64,000 bases of DNA from CAVPFA01 sp963703655 (GTDB lineage Bacteria; Actinomycetota; Acidimicrobiia; Acidimicrobiales; Bog-793): positions 496,001 through 560,000 of the forward strand of contig CAVPFA010000004.1 in NCBI GenBank assembly GCA_963703655.1, given 5' to 3'. The translations under genes were made by a program, and so were the position numbers. Below, piece by piece: positions 55,927 through 64,000 of the stretch. The first letter of the stretch is position 1, and each line of letters opens with the position of its first letter. The notes under the pieces are model-generated. The model was not told the DNA's origin, made no database searches, and saw nothing but the letters and a program-made list of their open reading frames with translations.

Positions 55927-58900
55927 TTACTTACGGCCGCGCCGGCCCCCGCGGCCCCGCCGGCCCCCGCCAGCCGGGTCGGGTGCAGGAGCGAAGCCCT
56001 GGCGCAGCGTGTTCTCCGTAACGACTCTCGGCTGAACGAACTGGAACAAGTAGTCCGGACCGCCCGCCTTGGAACCGATGCCGGACATGCCGTGCCCACC
56101 GAAGGGCTGGCGCCCGACGACCGCGCCAGTAATCGCCCGATTCACGTAGATATTGCCGCCTCTCAATGTTGCGCTTGCACGTTCGATGCGCGACGGAGAG
56201 CGCGAGATGATCCCGGCCGTCAGCGCGAAGTCGGTCTGATTCGCCAGCTGAAGGGCGTGTTCGAAGTCTCGGGCAACCTGGACCGCTGCGACCGGCCCGA
56301 AGATCTCCTCGGTGACGAGCGGCGAGCCCGCCACGGCGTCGTCCACGATCGTCGGACCGACGAAGTAGCCGCTGGCCGGCAGATCCTCGCGCTGAAGCAC
56401 GACGTTGCCGAATTGCCCCGCCCGATCCTGCCAGCCGCGTAGCCGCTTCACCGAGTCGTCGTCGATCACCGGGCCGAGCTCGGTGCCCATCTCCGACGGC
56501 GGCCCGATGCAGAGCGCTCGGGCCGCTTCCACGAATCGCTCGAGAAACAGGTCGTGCACGGCGCCGACGGTGACTATCCGGGATGCGGCGGAGCAGCGCT
56601 GGCCAGCGAAGCCGAAGACCGAGCCGATCGCGGCCGGAATCGCCTCGTCGAGATCGGCGTCCGAGTCGATGATCATTGCGTTCTTGCCGCCCATCTCGGC
56701 GATCACCCGGCGCACCTCCCGTTGGCCCTCGCGGGTGCGGGCGGCCGACTCGATGATGCCGAGCCCCACCTGCTTGGAGCCCGTGAAGGCGACGAGGCTC
56801 ACGCCGGGATGGTTCACGAGATGGGCGCCGAGATCTTCTCCGAGTCCGGGAAGAAACGAGAGCACGCCCTCGGGAATCCCGCCCTCGCGTAGCGCCCTCA
56901 CGAGCAGGGCGGCTATCGCCGGCGTCTGCTCCGCGGGCTTCAGCACGACCGGATTGCCGGCGACGAGGGCGGCGCTCACCATCCCCGTCGGGATCGCCAG
57001 CGGGAAGTTCCACGGGGAGATCACGACCGCGACTCCTCGACCGTGATAGGTCAAGCGGTTGACCTCGCCCGGAGGCGACTGGACCTCGCCACCGCCGGCC
57101 AGCCGCAGACCCTGCCGCCCGTAGTACTCGAGGAAGTCGATCGCCTCGGTGACGTCCGCGTCCGCGTCGTCCCAGCATTTCCCTGCCTCGAAAACCTCGA
57201 GGGCGGCGGCCTCCAGCCTGTTGCGGCGCAGCCAGGTGGCCGCCCGGAACAGAACGCCCGCACGCTCCGCAGCGCCGGCGCGGCTCCAGCTCTCGAACGC
57301 CGACTCAGCGACCTCGACAGCGCGGTCGCCGTCGGACGGCCCACAGCAGGCCGAAACGGCGACGATCCTGGCGGGGTCGGAGGGGTCGACCGACACGATC
57401 GTCCGGTTCGTGCGCACCTCCGAGCTGGCGATCAGCCCGTGGACCTCGCTCCCGAGGCGTGCCCGCACGGTTTCGAGGGCGGCGCCCATCAGCCGTGGTG
57501 CCTCGGGTGCGAACCACCTGACCCGCGGCTCGGGAGCGTACGGATGCGGCTCGGGAGCACATGGCTGCGGCCCGCGACCATTCGGGTCCGGCTCGCCCGA
57601 CTCCGTCGCGGCTCGCGGGACGACGGCGGCCGCGAGCGCCTCCGCACCGGCAGCGCCGAGGTCGGCCACCGGCGGCACGACGAGCGACTCGAGATCCTGG
57701 TGCTCGGCATAACGCAGCCGGAGGAAGCTTTCGTTCGACGTGTTCTCGAGCAGGCGGCGCACGAGGTAGGCCATCCCGGGCACGAGCTCGCCCATCGGCG
57801 CGTAGACGCGCAGGCGGAAGCCGAGCTGTCGGAACGCCTCGTGCACGGGCTCTGCCATGCCCCAGAGGAGCTGCACCTCGTAGCCATTGTCGGGGATCCC
57901 GGCCGCGCGGCCGGCCGCGATCGCGTACGCAAGCGACCGCAGGTTGTGCGAGCCGAAACCCGCTCGCACCCTGCCGTGGTACGAGTGCAGGAGCCGCACG
58001 CACCGCTCGTAATTCGCGTCGGTCTCGGCCTTTTGCTCGTAGACGGGAACGGGCCAGTTCGACGCCTCGGCGACGACCGTCTCGGTGTCCCAGTACGCGC
58101 CCTTGACGAGCCGGACCGCAAGCGGCACCTCGCGATCGGCCGCCCATTCGCAGACCGACGCCAGATCCTCGTAGCTGTCACGCAGGTAGGCTTGCACCAC
58201 GATGCCGGCCTGGAGCCCAGCAAGCTCATGCCGGCCGAGCAGCTCGCGGGCGAGCAGTTGCGTCAGGTGCCGCACGTCGTAGCGCTCGAGATCGAACCAG
58301 ACCTGCGCCCCGTCAGCTGCCGCGGCCTCGAGGATCGGAGTGAGACGGCGAGCCGCCGAGGCGATGCCAGCATCGGCCGTGAGGGACGCAAAGTCCGGGG
58401 CGAGCGCGGTGGGCTTGATCGCAACCGCGACACGGGCGAGGGCTCCGAGGTCGTCGCGCTCGAGGAGGTCGTGTTGCGGCCATGTGCGGCTGGAGGAGAT
58501 CAGGACCGAGATGAGGTCCGCGAGCCGGGCGGCGTAGCGGTCGGCCTCGGCGTGCGAGTGCGTGTGCTCGCCGAGCAGGTCGACGGTCGCGGCGCTCCCC
58601 CGCCGCCAAAGCTTCTCGAGCTGTTGCGCGGTGCCCGGCGCGTCGGTGGCGACGATGAACTGGGTCGCCATCCGGGCGACCTCACGGCGTGCGACGCCGG
58701 CGACGAGCTTGCGGCCACCGGGGACCCGCCCCGCCCCCGCGATCGCTCGGGAGAAGACGCGGGGCACGACGTCGGCGCCGAAGTACTCCTGGACGTGGCG
58801 GTAGAGGTCATCGTCGTCGGCCATCGCCGGCAGAACATCCACGAAACGGAACAATTGCGTCCTCAGCTCCGCGTCCCCCATCGCCCGGGCCATGAGCCAC

Positions 58901-59037
58901 TCGGTCCCGGGCGTGATCCTGTAGGCCCGCGTCTTCGTGCCGCTGCCGAGCTCGGCGATACGGGCGGCGACCTCCCTCACCGCCGCCTCTGGCGGCGCGA
59001 CGCCAGGGCCCTCGTGACTCGGACGCCGCTGTCGCAC
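55927..59037 (-). CDS. putA: Bifunctional proline dehydrogenase / L-glutamate gamma-semialdehyde dehydrogenase
   Basis: 1036 residues. The N-terminal half is the FAD proline dehydrogenase barrel (VWFDLERYDVRHLTQLL, VRLVKGAYWDTE, FGSHNLRSLAYAIAAG, GYEVQLLWGMAEPV, RVYAPMGELVPGM, RRLLENTSNESFLR). The C-terminal half is the aldehyde dehydrogenase (ISPWNFPLAIPTG, FTGSKQVGLGI, AEMGGKNAMI, catalytic Cys in FGFAGQRCSAASR, EEIFGPV). It turns proline into glutamate. There is no N-terminal DNA-binding domain, so it is not a trifunctional regulator. The last residues are a Gly/Arg-rich tail (GGGRRGRGGRRGRK). Divergent from the amidohydrolase operon by about 130 bases. Confidence 0.95.
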   Translation of the reverse strand: MRQRRPSHEGPGVAPPEAAVREVAARIAELGSGTKTRAYRITPGTEWLMARAMGDAELRTQLFRFVDVLPAMADDDDLYRHVQEYFGADVVPRVFSRAIAGAGRVPGGRKLVAGVARREVARMATQFIVATDAPGTAQQLEKLWRRGSAATVDLLGEHTHSHAEADRYAARLADLISVLISSSRTWPQHDLLERDDLGALARVAVAIKPTALAPDFASLTADAGIASAARRLTPILEAAAADGAQVWFDLERYDVRHLTQLLARELLGRHELAGLQAGIVVQAYLRDSYEDLASVCEWAADREVPLAVRLVKGAYWDTETVVAEASNWPVPVYEQKAETDANYERCVRLLHSYHGRVRAGFGSHNLRSLAYAIAAGRAAGIPDNGYEVQLLWGMAEPVHEAFRQLGFRLRVYAPMGELVPGMAYLVRRLLENTSNESFLRLRYAEHQDLESLVVPPVADLGAAGAEALAAAVVPRAATESGEPDPNGRGPQPCAPEPHPYAPEPRVRWFAPEAPRLMGAALETVRARLGSEVHGLIASSEVRTNRTIVSVDPSDPARIVAVSACCGPSDGDRAVEVAESAFESWSRAGAAERAGVLFRAATWLRRNRLEAAALEVFEAGKCWDDADADVTEAIDFLEYYGRQGLRLAGGGEVQSPPGEVNRLTYHGRGVAVVISPWNFPLAIPTGMVSAALVAGNPVVLKPAEQTPAIAALLVRALREGGIPEGVLSFLPGLGEDLGAHLVNHPGVSLVAFTGSKQVGLGIIESAARTREGQREVRRVIAEMGGKNAMIIDSDADLDEAIPAAIGSVFGFAGQRCSAASRIVTVGAVHDLFLERFVEAARALCIGPPSEMGTELGPVIDDDSVKRLRGWQDRAGQFGNVVLQREDLPASGYFVGPTIVDDAVAGSPLVTEEIFGPVAAVQVARDFEHALQLANQTDFALTAGIISRSPSRIERASATLRGGNIYVNRAITGAVVGRQPFGGHGMSGIGSKAGGPDYLFQFVQPRVVTENTLRQGFAPAPDPAGGGRRGRGGRRGRK

Positions 59038-59165
59038 TGCACTCGACGCTAGCGGCGGCGCCCGAGGATGGGTGCGAGCCGGACGGGCTCTTGCCGGCCC
59101 GGCAGGTCCCTATGATCGGGCGTCATGGCAGCCAGCAGCCCTCGAGCCCGGCCTGCGCGGACCTG

Positions 59166-60530
59166 ATGTTGGAGGAGCTTCCGCCTTGTGATCTGGCCGT
59201 TTTGGGCACAGTGGTGTTCGCCGACCGAGCGCCGGCCCGAGGCCAGGTACGCGTCAGCGCCGGCCGCATCGACGCCGTCGTGGAGGGGCCGGGTACCGGG
59301 CCCGCGGAGCGGGTCATAGACGCCGGTGAGGCCTACGTGATGGCGGGTGCCGTCGACGCGCACGTGCACTGCCTCAGCAACCCGGCAGAAGGCATCGAGG
59401 CGGCGACGCGGGCGGCGGCGGCCGGAGGCGTCACAACCATCGTCGAAATGCCCTATGACGCCGGCGACCCGGTCGACAACCTCAGCACCCTCGAGGGCAA
59501 GAAGAAACGGGTCGCCGCAGAGGCCGTAGTCGACGTGGCCTTGCTCGCCACCGTTCGCCCCCGAGGCGGCGCCCCGGACGTGAGCGCGCTCGTCGCGAAC
59601 GGCGCGTGCGGTTTCAAGCTGTCGCTGTTCGACACCGACGCCCGCCGTTTCCCCCGCATTCCCGACGACCAGCTGCTCGAGGTTCTCGCTGCGATCTCGG
59701 CGGCCGACAGCCTGGCGTGCTTCCACGCCGAGAACGACGAGATCATCAAGCCCCTCATCGAGCGGTTCCGCGCCGAGTCGCCCGACGATCCGGGAGCCCA
59801 CAGCCGGTCGCGGCCTCCGGTCAGCGAGACCGAGGCCGTCCTGAAGGCCCTCGAGTTCGCCTACGCGACAGGCTCGCGGACCCATCTCTGCCACTTGAGC
59901 CTGCCGCGGTCGGTCGAGCTGGCTTCGTGGTTCGCCCGGCAGGGGCTGGATGTGAGCACCGAGACGTGCCCGCACTATCTGAGTTTTGCGGAGGAGGACC
60001 TGCTCACCCACAAGGGCCGGCTGAAGATCAATCCTCCCTTGCGCACGGCCCGGGACCGGGACGGGCTGTGGGCAGCCGTTGCCAGCGGTGCGATCGACGT
60101 CGTGGCTTCGGACCACGCCCCGTGGGGTCTCGCCGACAAGACCCGCCCCGGCATCTTCGACAACCACTCGGGGGCACCTGGTGTGGAGACGATGGTGCCG
60201 GTCGTGCTCTCCGAAGGCCTCGCAAGGGGCGTCCCGATCGAGACCCTGTCGAGGGCGCTGTCCGAGGCGCCCGCCCGGCGGTTCCGGCTCCCGGGCAAGG
60301 GGGCCCTCACTCCCGGCTTCGACGCCGATCTCGTGGTCTTCGACCCGGCCGCACGAGGCGTCGTCGACGAGACGCTCCTGCACTCGAACGCCGGATGGAG
60401 TCCCTATCATGGGCGCCGGCTCGAGGGGCAGGTGACGACCGTGGTCTCACGTGGAGAGGTGATCTGGGACGGCTCGCTCAACGCGGGCGCGGGGCGCGGA
60501 CGCCTCGTCGTACCCGTTTCGGCCCTATGA
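59166..60530 (+). CDS. Cyclic amidohydrolase of the dihydroorotase/allantoinase/hydantoinase superfamily
   Basis: 454 residues. The TIM-barrel metal site is complete: DAHVHCLSNP, CGFKLSLFD (Lys carboxylate), FHAEND, HLCHLSLP, TETCPHYL and VVASDHAPW (final Asp). This set fits hydantoinases and allantoinases, which open cyclic amides, better than imidazolonepropionase. The ATG at 59166 is the most likely start; the frame is open back to 59091. The stop overlaps the M20 gene start (ATGA), so it heads a coupled operon of at least four genes. Confidence 0.85.
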   Translation: MLEELPPCDLAVLGTVVFADRAPARGQVRVSAGRIDAVVEGPGTGPAERVIDAGEAYVMAGAVDAHVHCLSNPAEGIEAATRAAAAGGVTTIVEMPYDAGDPVDNLSTLEGKKKRVAAEAVVDVALLATVRPRGGAPDVSALVANGACGFKLSLFDTDARRFPRIPDDQLLEVLAAISAADSLACFHAENDEIIKPLIERFRAESPDDPGAHSRSRPPVSETEAVLKALEFAYATGSRTHLCHLSLPRSVELASWFARQGLDVSTETCPHYLSFAEEDLLTHKGRLKINPPLRTARDRDGLWAAVASGAIDVVASDHAPWGLADKTRPGIFDNHSGAPGVETMVPVVLSEGLARGVPIETLSRALSEAPARRFRLPGKGALTPGFDADLVVFDPAARGVVDETLLHSNAGWSPYHGRRLEGQVTTVVSRGEVIWDGSLNAGAGRGRLVVPVSAL

Positions 60531-61768
60531 CGCGCGATTTCCCGCTCCCCGAGCCGGCTCGTCTGAGCGAGGAGATCGAGTCGCTCGCCCAGATCCGCGA
60601 GCCCGACGCGCCCGGGTGGACACGCCGCGCCCTGACGGAGGTGGAGACCGCCGGCCGTCACGACGTGGAGCGCCGCATGCGCGACGCCGGCCTCGCGGTT
60701 CACGTCGACGGCGCCGGCAACCTCGTCGGCGTGCTCGAGGGACGCGAGGGCGGTTCGGCTCTCGTAACCGGCTCGCACACCGACACTGTTGTGGGCGGCG
60801 GCCGTTACGACGGCATCGTTGGCGTCCTCGGCGCGCTCGAGGCCATGCGCTGCCTCGCCGAGGCCGGCGTCCGGCTTCGCCACGACCTGTGGATCGTGGA
60901 CTTCTACGGCGAGGAACCGAACGACTTCGGGCTGAGCTGCCTCGGAAGCCGCGCCGTCGCGGGCCACCTCTCCGCGGCCCATCTCGATCGCACCGACCCC
61001 GAGGGGCGCCGGCTCGGGGACGCCATGACCGCTGTCGGCATCGACCCCGACCGAGCCCTGGCGGCCCGCTGGGACCCGAGCGACCTCGCCGCGTTCGTGG
61101 AGTGCCACATCGAGCAGGGCCCCCGTCTCGAGGCCGAAGGCGTCGAGATCGGCGTCGTCTCGGCGATCGCCGGCATCGACAGGGCGATCGTGAACTTCCA
61201 GGGCCGGCGCGACCACGCCGGCACGATGCCGGTCCGCCTGCGCCACGACGCGGCTTGCGCAGCGGCCGAGGTCATCCTCGCGGTCGAGCGCCTCGGGCGC
61301 GACGGCGGTGTGGGCACGACGGGCCGCGTCGTCGTCGAGCCGGGGGCAGCGAACATCGTCCCCGAGCACGCCCTTCTCTGGGTCGAGTTTCGCAGCGTCG
61401 AGCAGGACTGGCTCGATCGCACCCGTGACGAGCTCGAGGCCGCGGTCGCGGAGGCCGGCTCGACGCGAGGCGTGCTGGGGACGATCGATTGGCCCTCCGC
61501 CGAAGCTCCCACCGTCATGGCCGACCTCGTCACGAGCGCCGTGGAGGATGCGGCGGGCGCGCTCGGGCGGTCGGTCATCAGGCTGCCGAGCGGAGCCGGC
61601 CACGACAGCGTCCAGCTCGCCTCGCTCACCCCGACCGGGATGGTGTTCATCGCCTCCAAGGACGGCCGAAGCCATTGTCCGGAGGAATTCACCGAGCCTG
61701 GCGACGTGGCGATCGGGGCGCAGGTTCTGGCCGCGACGCTCGCTCATCTGGACGAACTGACGGCATGA
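60527..61768 (+). CDS. M20 family zinc amidase, N-carbamoyl-L-amino-acid hydrolase/allantoate amidohydrolase-like
   Basis: 413 residues. The metal ligands of the dinuclear zinc site are visible: GSHTDTV, RYDGIVGVL, FYGEEPNDFG (the Glu-Glu pair), CHIEQGP and GAGHDSVQLA. The lid-domain segment GRRDHAGTMPVRLRHDA is typical of the hydantoinase/carbamoylase group. It would cleave the carbamoyl product of the amidohydrolase encoded just before it. ATGA overlaps on both sides show translational coupling with that gene and with hutU. Confidence 0.88.
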   Translation: MTRDFPLPEPARLSEEIESLAQIREPDAPGWTRRALTEVETAGRHDVERRMRDAGLAVHVDGAGNLVGVLEGREGGSALVTGSHTDTVVGGGRYDGIVGVLGALEAMRCLAEAGVRLRHDLWIVDFYGEEPNDFGLSCLGSRAVAGHLSAAHLDRTDPEGRRLGDAMTAVGIDPDRALAARWDPSDLAAFVECHIEQGPRLEAEGVEIGVVSAIAGIDRAIVNFQGRRDHAGTMPVRLRHDAACAAAEVILAVERLGRDGGVGTTGRVVVEPGAANIVPEHALLWVEFRSVEQDWLDRTRDELEAAVAEAGSTRGVLGTIDWPSAEAPTVMADLVTSAVEDAAGALGRSVIRLPSGAGHDSVQLASLTPTGMVFIASKDGRSHCPEEFTEPGDVAIGAQVLAATLAHLDELTA

Positions 61769-63495
61769 GCCAGCTGCCAGTGACCGCGGCGCGTGGCCTG
61801 ACCCTGCGTTGCCGGGGTTGGCGCCAGGAGTCGATCCTGCGGATGCTCGAGAACAACCTCGAGATCGGCGAGCGTCCCGAGGACCTCGTCGTCTACGCGG
61901 GGCGCGGCAAGGCCGCCCGGGACTGGGAGAGCTACCACAAGATCGTCTCGGCGCTTCGCTCGCTCGGCGAGGACGAGACCCTCGTCGTCCAGTCGGGCAA
62001 GCCGGTCGGGATCTGGCAGACACAGGTCGACGCCCCGCTCGTGGTGATGGCCAACGGCAACATCACCGCCGGCCCGAACCCAGCCGAGTTCTACGAACTG
62101 CTCGACGCCGGGCTGACGATCTGGCCCGGCATGACCGCGGCCGCCTGGCAGTACATCGGCCCCCAGGGCATCGTGCAGGGAACCTACGAGACCTTCACCG
62201 CCGCCGGCAGGAGCAACTTCGGCGGCTCGCTCGCCGGGCGCACGATCCTGACCGCCGGCTGCGGCGCCATGAGCGGGGCCCAACCCCTAGCCGGAAAACT
62301 CGCCGGCGCCTCTATCCTCGTGGCCGAAGTCTGCGAGGAGCGCCTTCGCCGGCGCAAGGACACCGGCTATCTCGACGACTACACGCGCGACGTGTCGGGA
62401 GCGATCGATACCTGGCTCGATGCCGCCAGAAAGGGCGTTGCTCGGTCCCTCGGCGTGGTGGCCAACGTCGTCGAGGTGATGGAGGCCCTTCTCGAGAGCG
62501 GGATCAACCCCGACATCGTGACCGACCAGACGACGACCGATCCCCGCGACGGGTACTGCCCAGTCGGCCTGAGTCCCGAAGAAACGGCGCATCTTCGCGT
62601 CGCTGCCCCCGACGAGCTCGTCGCCCTGGCCCAAGAAACGTTGGCTCTTCACGTCCACGCGATGCTCGAGCTTCAGCGCCGCGGCTCGCTCGTCTTCGAG
62701 TACGGCAACTGGCTGCGGCGCGAGGCGCTGAGCGCCGGCGTCGAGGACGCGATGGAGATCCCGAGCTTTGTGACCTTGTTCATCCGGCCGATGTTCTGCG
62801 AGGGAATCGGGCCGTTTCGTTGGATCGCGATCTCCGGCAGCGAGGCCACGATCGCGACCATCGACGGGCTCGTGGCCGACATGTTCTCCGACGTACCACG
62901 GGTGACGGGGTGGTTGGAGAAGGCCCAGAACATCCCGTTCACGGGACTCCCCGCCCGGATCTGCTGGCTCGGTCACCGCCAGCGAACCGCGGCCGCGCTC
63001 GCGGTCAACGAGCTGATCGGCTCCGGCAAGATCGAGGGACCGGTCGCCTTCACGAGAGATCACCTCGACGCCGGCAGCGCGTCGATCCCCGAACGCGAGA
63101 CCGAGGCCATGGCGGACGGCAGCGACGCCATCTCGGACTGGGCTCTGCTCAACGCCATGCTCAACGGTGCGGCGGGCGCGGACCTCGTCGCCCTGCACGG
63201 GCTCGCCGGGCGTTCGCAGAGCGCCGGCGTGACCCTCGTCGCAGACGGTTCCGCCGACGCGGCACGACGGATCGAACGCGTGCTCGACGCCGACACCGGG
63301 CTCGGGATTCTCCGCTACGCCGACGCGGGCTACGAGACGGCGCGGGCTGCGGCCGGTCGCTACGGGCTCGGGATCGACCTCCAGCTGGCGGATTGGGAAG
63401 AGGCGCCGGCCCGCGAGCAGCCGGCCGCCACGCACCAACCGGCGCCGCCGGTCCGGCCGCCGAGGGGCCGGCCGCCGACCCACTCCCGCAGCTGA
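61765..63495 (+). CDS. hutU: Urocanate hydratase
   Basis: 576 residues. It adds water to urocanate to give 4-imidazolone-5-propionate in histidine degradation. NAD-binding and family landmarks are clear: NGNITAGPNPAEF, WPGMTAAAWQYIGPQGIVQGT, LTAGCGAMSGAQPLAGKLAG, SGINPDIVTDQTTTDPRDGYCP, EIPSFVTLFIRPMFCEGIGPFRW and GLPARICWLGH (catalytic-region). The last 30 residues are a Pro/Arg-rich extension. Coupled to the M20 gene (ATGA). Confidence 0.95.
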   Translation: MSQLPVTAARGLTLRCRGWRQESILRMLENNLEIGERPEDLVVYAGRGKAARDWESYHKIVSALRSLGEDETLVVQSGKPVGIWQTQVDAPLVVMANGNITAGPNPAEFYELLDAGLTIWPGMTAAAWQYIGPQGIVQGTYETFTAAGRSNFGGSLAGRTILTAGCGAMSGAQPLAGKLAGASILVAEVCEERLRRRKDTGYLDDYTRDVSGAIDTWLDAARKGVARSLGVVANVVEVMEALLESGINPDIVTDQTTTDPRDGYCPVGLSPEETAHLRVAAPDELVALAQETLALHVHAMLELQRRGSLVFEYGNWLRREALSAGVEDAMEIPSFVTLFIRPMFCEGIGPFRWIAISGSEATIATIDGLVADMFSDVPRVTGWLEKAQNIPFTGLPARICWLGHRQRTAAALAVNELIGSGKIEGPVAFTRDHLDAGSASIPERETEAMADGSDAISDWALLNAMLNGAAGADLVALHGLAGRSQSAGVTLVADGSADAARRIERVLDADTGLGILRYADAGYETARAAAGRYGLGIDLQLADWEEAPAREQPAATHQPAPPVRPPRGRPPTHSRS

Positions 63496-63497
63496 CG

Positions 63498-64000
63498 ATG
63501 CAGCTCCTGGATCTCGATGCGGCGAGGGCCGCCGTGATGGGCGGCCTGTTGCTCGGCGCCGGCGGCGGCGGCCTCGAGGAGGGCCTGTCAGCCGCGAAGG
63601 CCGTGCTCGATCTCGGCCGGCCCCGGCTCGCCTCGCTCGACGAGCTCGACGACGAGGCCGGCGTCGTCATCTCGACATCGGTTGGTGCTCCCTCGGCCAC
63701 GAGGCCGGTCCTCGGATCGGGCAACCGGGTCCGCGCGCTCGAGCTACTCCGGGAGGCCACCGCGGCTTCGGGGACCGCGATCGCCGCCACGATGGCCTCG
63801 CACCCCGGTGCCTGGATCGCCGAGACGTGGGTGCACGCCGCCCTCGACCCGACGCTCGTCGTCGCCGATGCGGCCGCGAACGGGCGCGGCCACCCCACCG
63901 TCAAGATGGGCGGGCTCGGCCTCGCCGGGCGGCCCGACGTGGTCGTCTCTCAGGCGGGGGCGGGCGGCGGCGGCGCAAGGGGGCATCTGGAGGTCGTGGC
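63498..64000 (+). CDS. DUF917 family protein (S-methyl thiohydantoin desulfurase-like), 3' end outside window
   Basis: At least 167 residues, running off the window. It starts two bases after the hutU stop. The GGLLLGAGGGGLEEG segment near the N-terminus, then ATMASHPGAW and VADAAANGRGHPTVKMGG, match the N-terminal region of DUF917 proteins. These are often found next to hydantoinase and carbamoylase genes and include a desulfurase of S-methyl thiohydantoin. The role here is unproven. Confidence 0.75.
   Translation, partial: MQLLDLDAARAAVMGGLLLGAGGGGLEEGLSAAKAVLDLGRPRLASLDELDDEAGVVISTSVGAPSATRPVLGSGNRVRALELLREATAASGTAIAATMASHPGAWIAETWVHAALDPTLVVADAAANGRGHPTVKMGGLGLAGRPDVVVSQAGAGGGGARGHLEVV

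Noticed and set aside
57043..59052. 669-codon open frame on the plus strand opposite putA
   Set aside because: It lies entirely antisense to putA, has Arg/Gly/Pro-rich composition typical of GC-rich shadow frames and no recognisable motif.

Overview
The window is GC-rich chromosomal DNA from a member of the Actinomycetota, probably an uncultured lineage near Acidimicrobiia. The class-level placement is inference. The support is an actinobacterial pspA-pspAA-htpX-pspAB set, a Kgd-type 2-oxoglutarate enzyme (E2-like acyltransferase fused to E1), an LpdA-type flavoprotein, release factor 2 without a programmed frameshift, frequent GTG/TTG starts and widespread ATGA/GTGA gene overlaps. I saw no rRNA, tRNA, CRISPR array, phage or replication origin.

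Layout. 1-2333: envelope-stress operon (pspA tail, pspAA, htpX, pspAB). 2357-4723: acyl-CoA dehydrogenase and an uncharacterised protein. 4838-23818: an all-minus-strand island with four successive three-gene pseudopilin cassettes, called P1 to P4 here in transcription order (P1 21001-23818, P2 15746-19622, P3 10413-15594, P4 4838-10277). It is interrupted only by xthA and a fabZ-like gene. P3 and P4 are recent tandem duplicates. P2, P3 and P4 share a conserved promoter-leader-start region. 23976-30728: NYN-S1 RNA-binding nuclease, kgd and a membrane-anchored beta-propeller. 30773-33446: GntR regulator, small zinc protein, alpha/beta hydrolase and TIGR01777 epimerase. 33511-35280: an IS1182-like insertion sequence with inverted ends. 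35389-38459: short nucleotidyltransferase and secreted S53 peptidase. 38682-47704: housekeeping block (fused ftsE-ftsX, prfB, secA, miaB, lpdA). 47834-55875: membrane protein, MFS-MerR operon, DksA-like protein, HEPN/MNT toxin-antitoxin-like pair, SRPBCC protein and a secreted protein. 55927-64000: putA, divergent from an operon of cyclic amidohydrolase, M20 carbamoylase-like amidase, urocanate hydratase and a DUF917 protein.

How the genes fit together. The pseudopilin cassettes look like alternative tip or minor-pilin complexes for a type IV pilus or type II secretion-like machine whose motor genes lie elsewhere. The right end feeds proline and probably histidine/hydantoin nitrogen to glutamate, which would enter the TCA cycle through Kgd.

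Caution. Five conserved genes (htpX 3' end, kgd, miaB, lpdA, and the secreted protein at 54500-55875) are each broken by what looks like a one-base indel, with intact family sequence on both sides in different frames. That pattern fits consensus errors in a GC-rich long-read or metagenome assembly better than five independent pseudogenes, so these breaks should not be taken as biology without read support.
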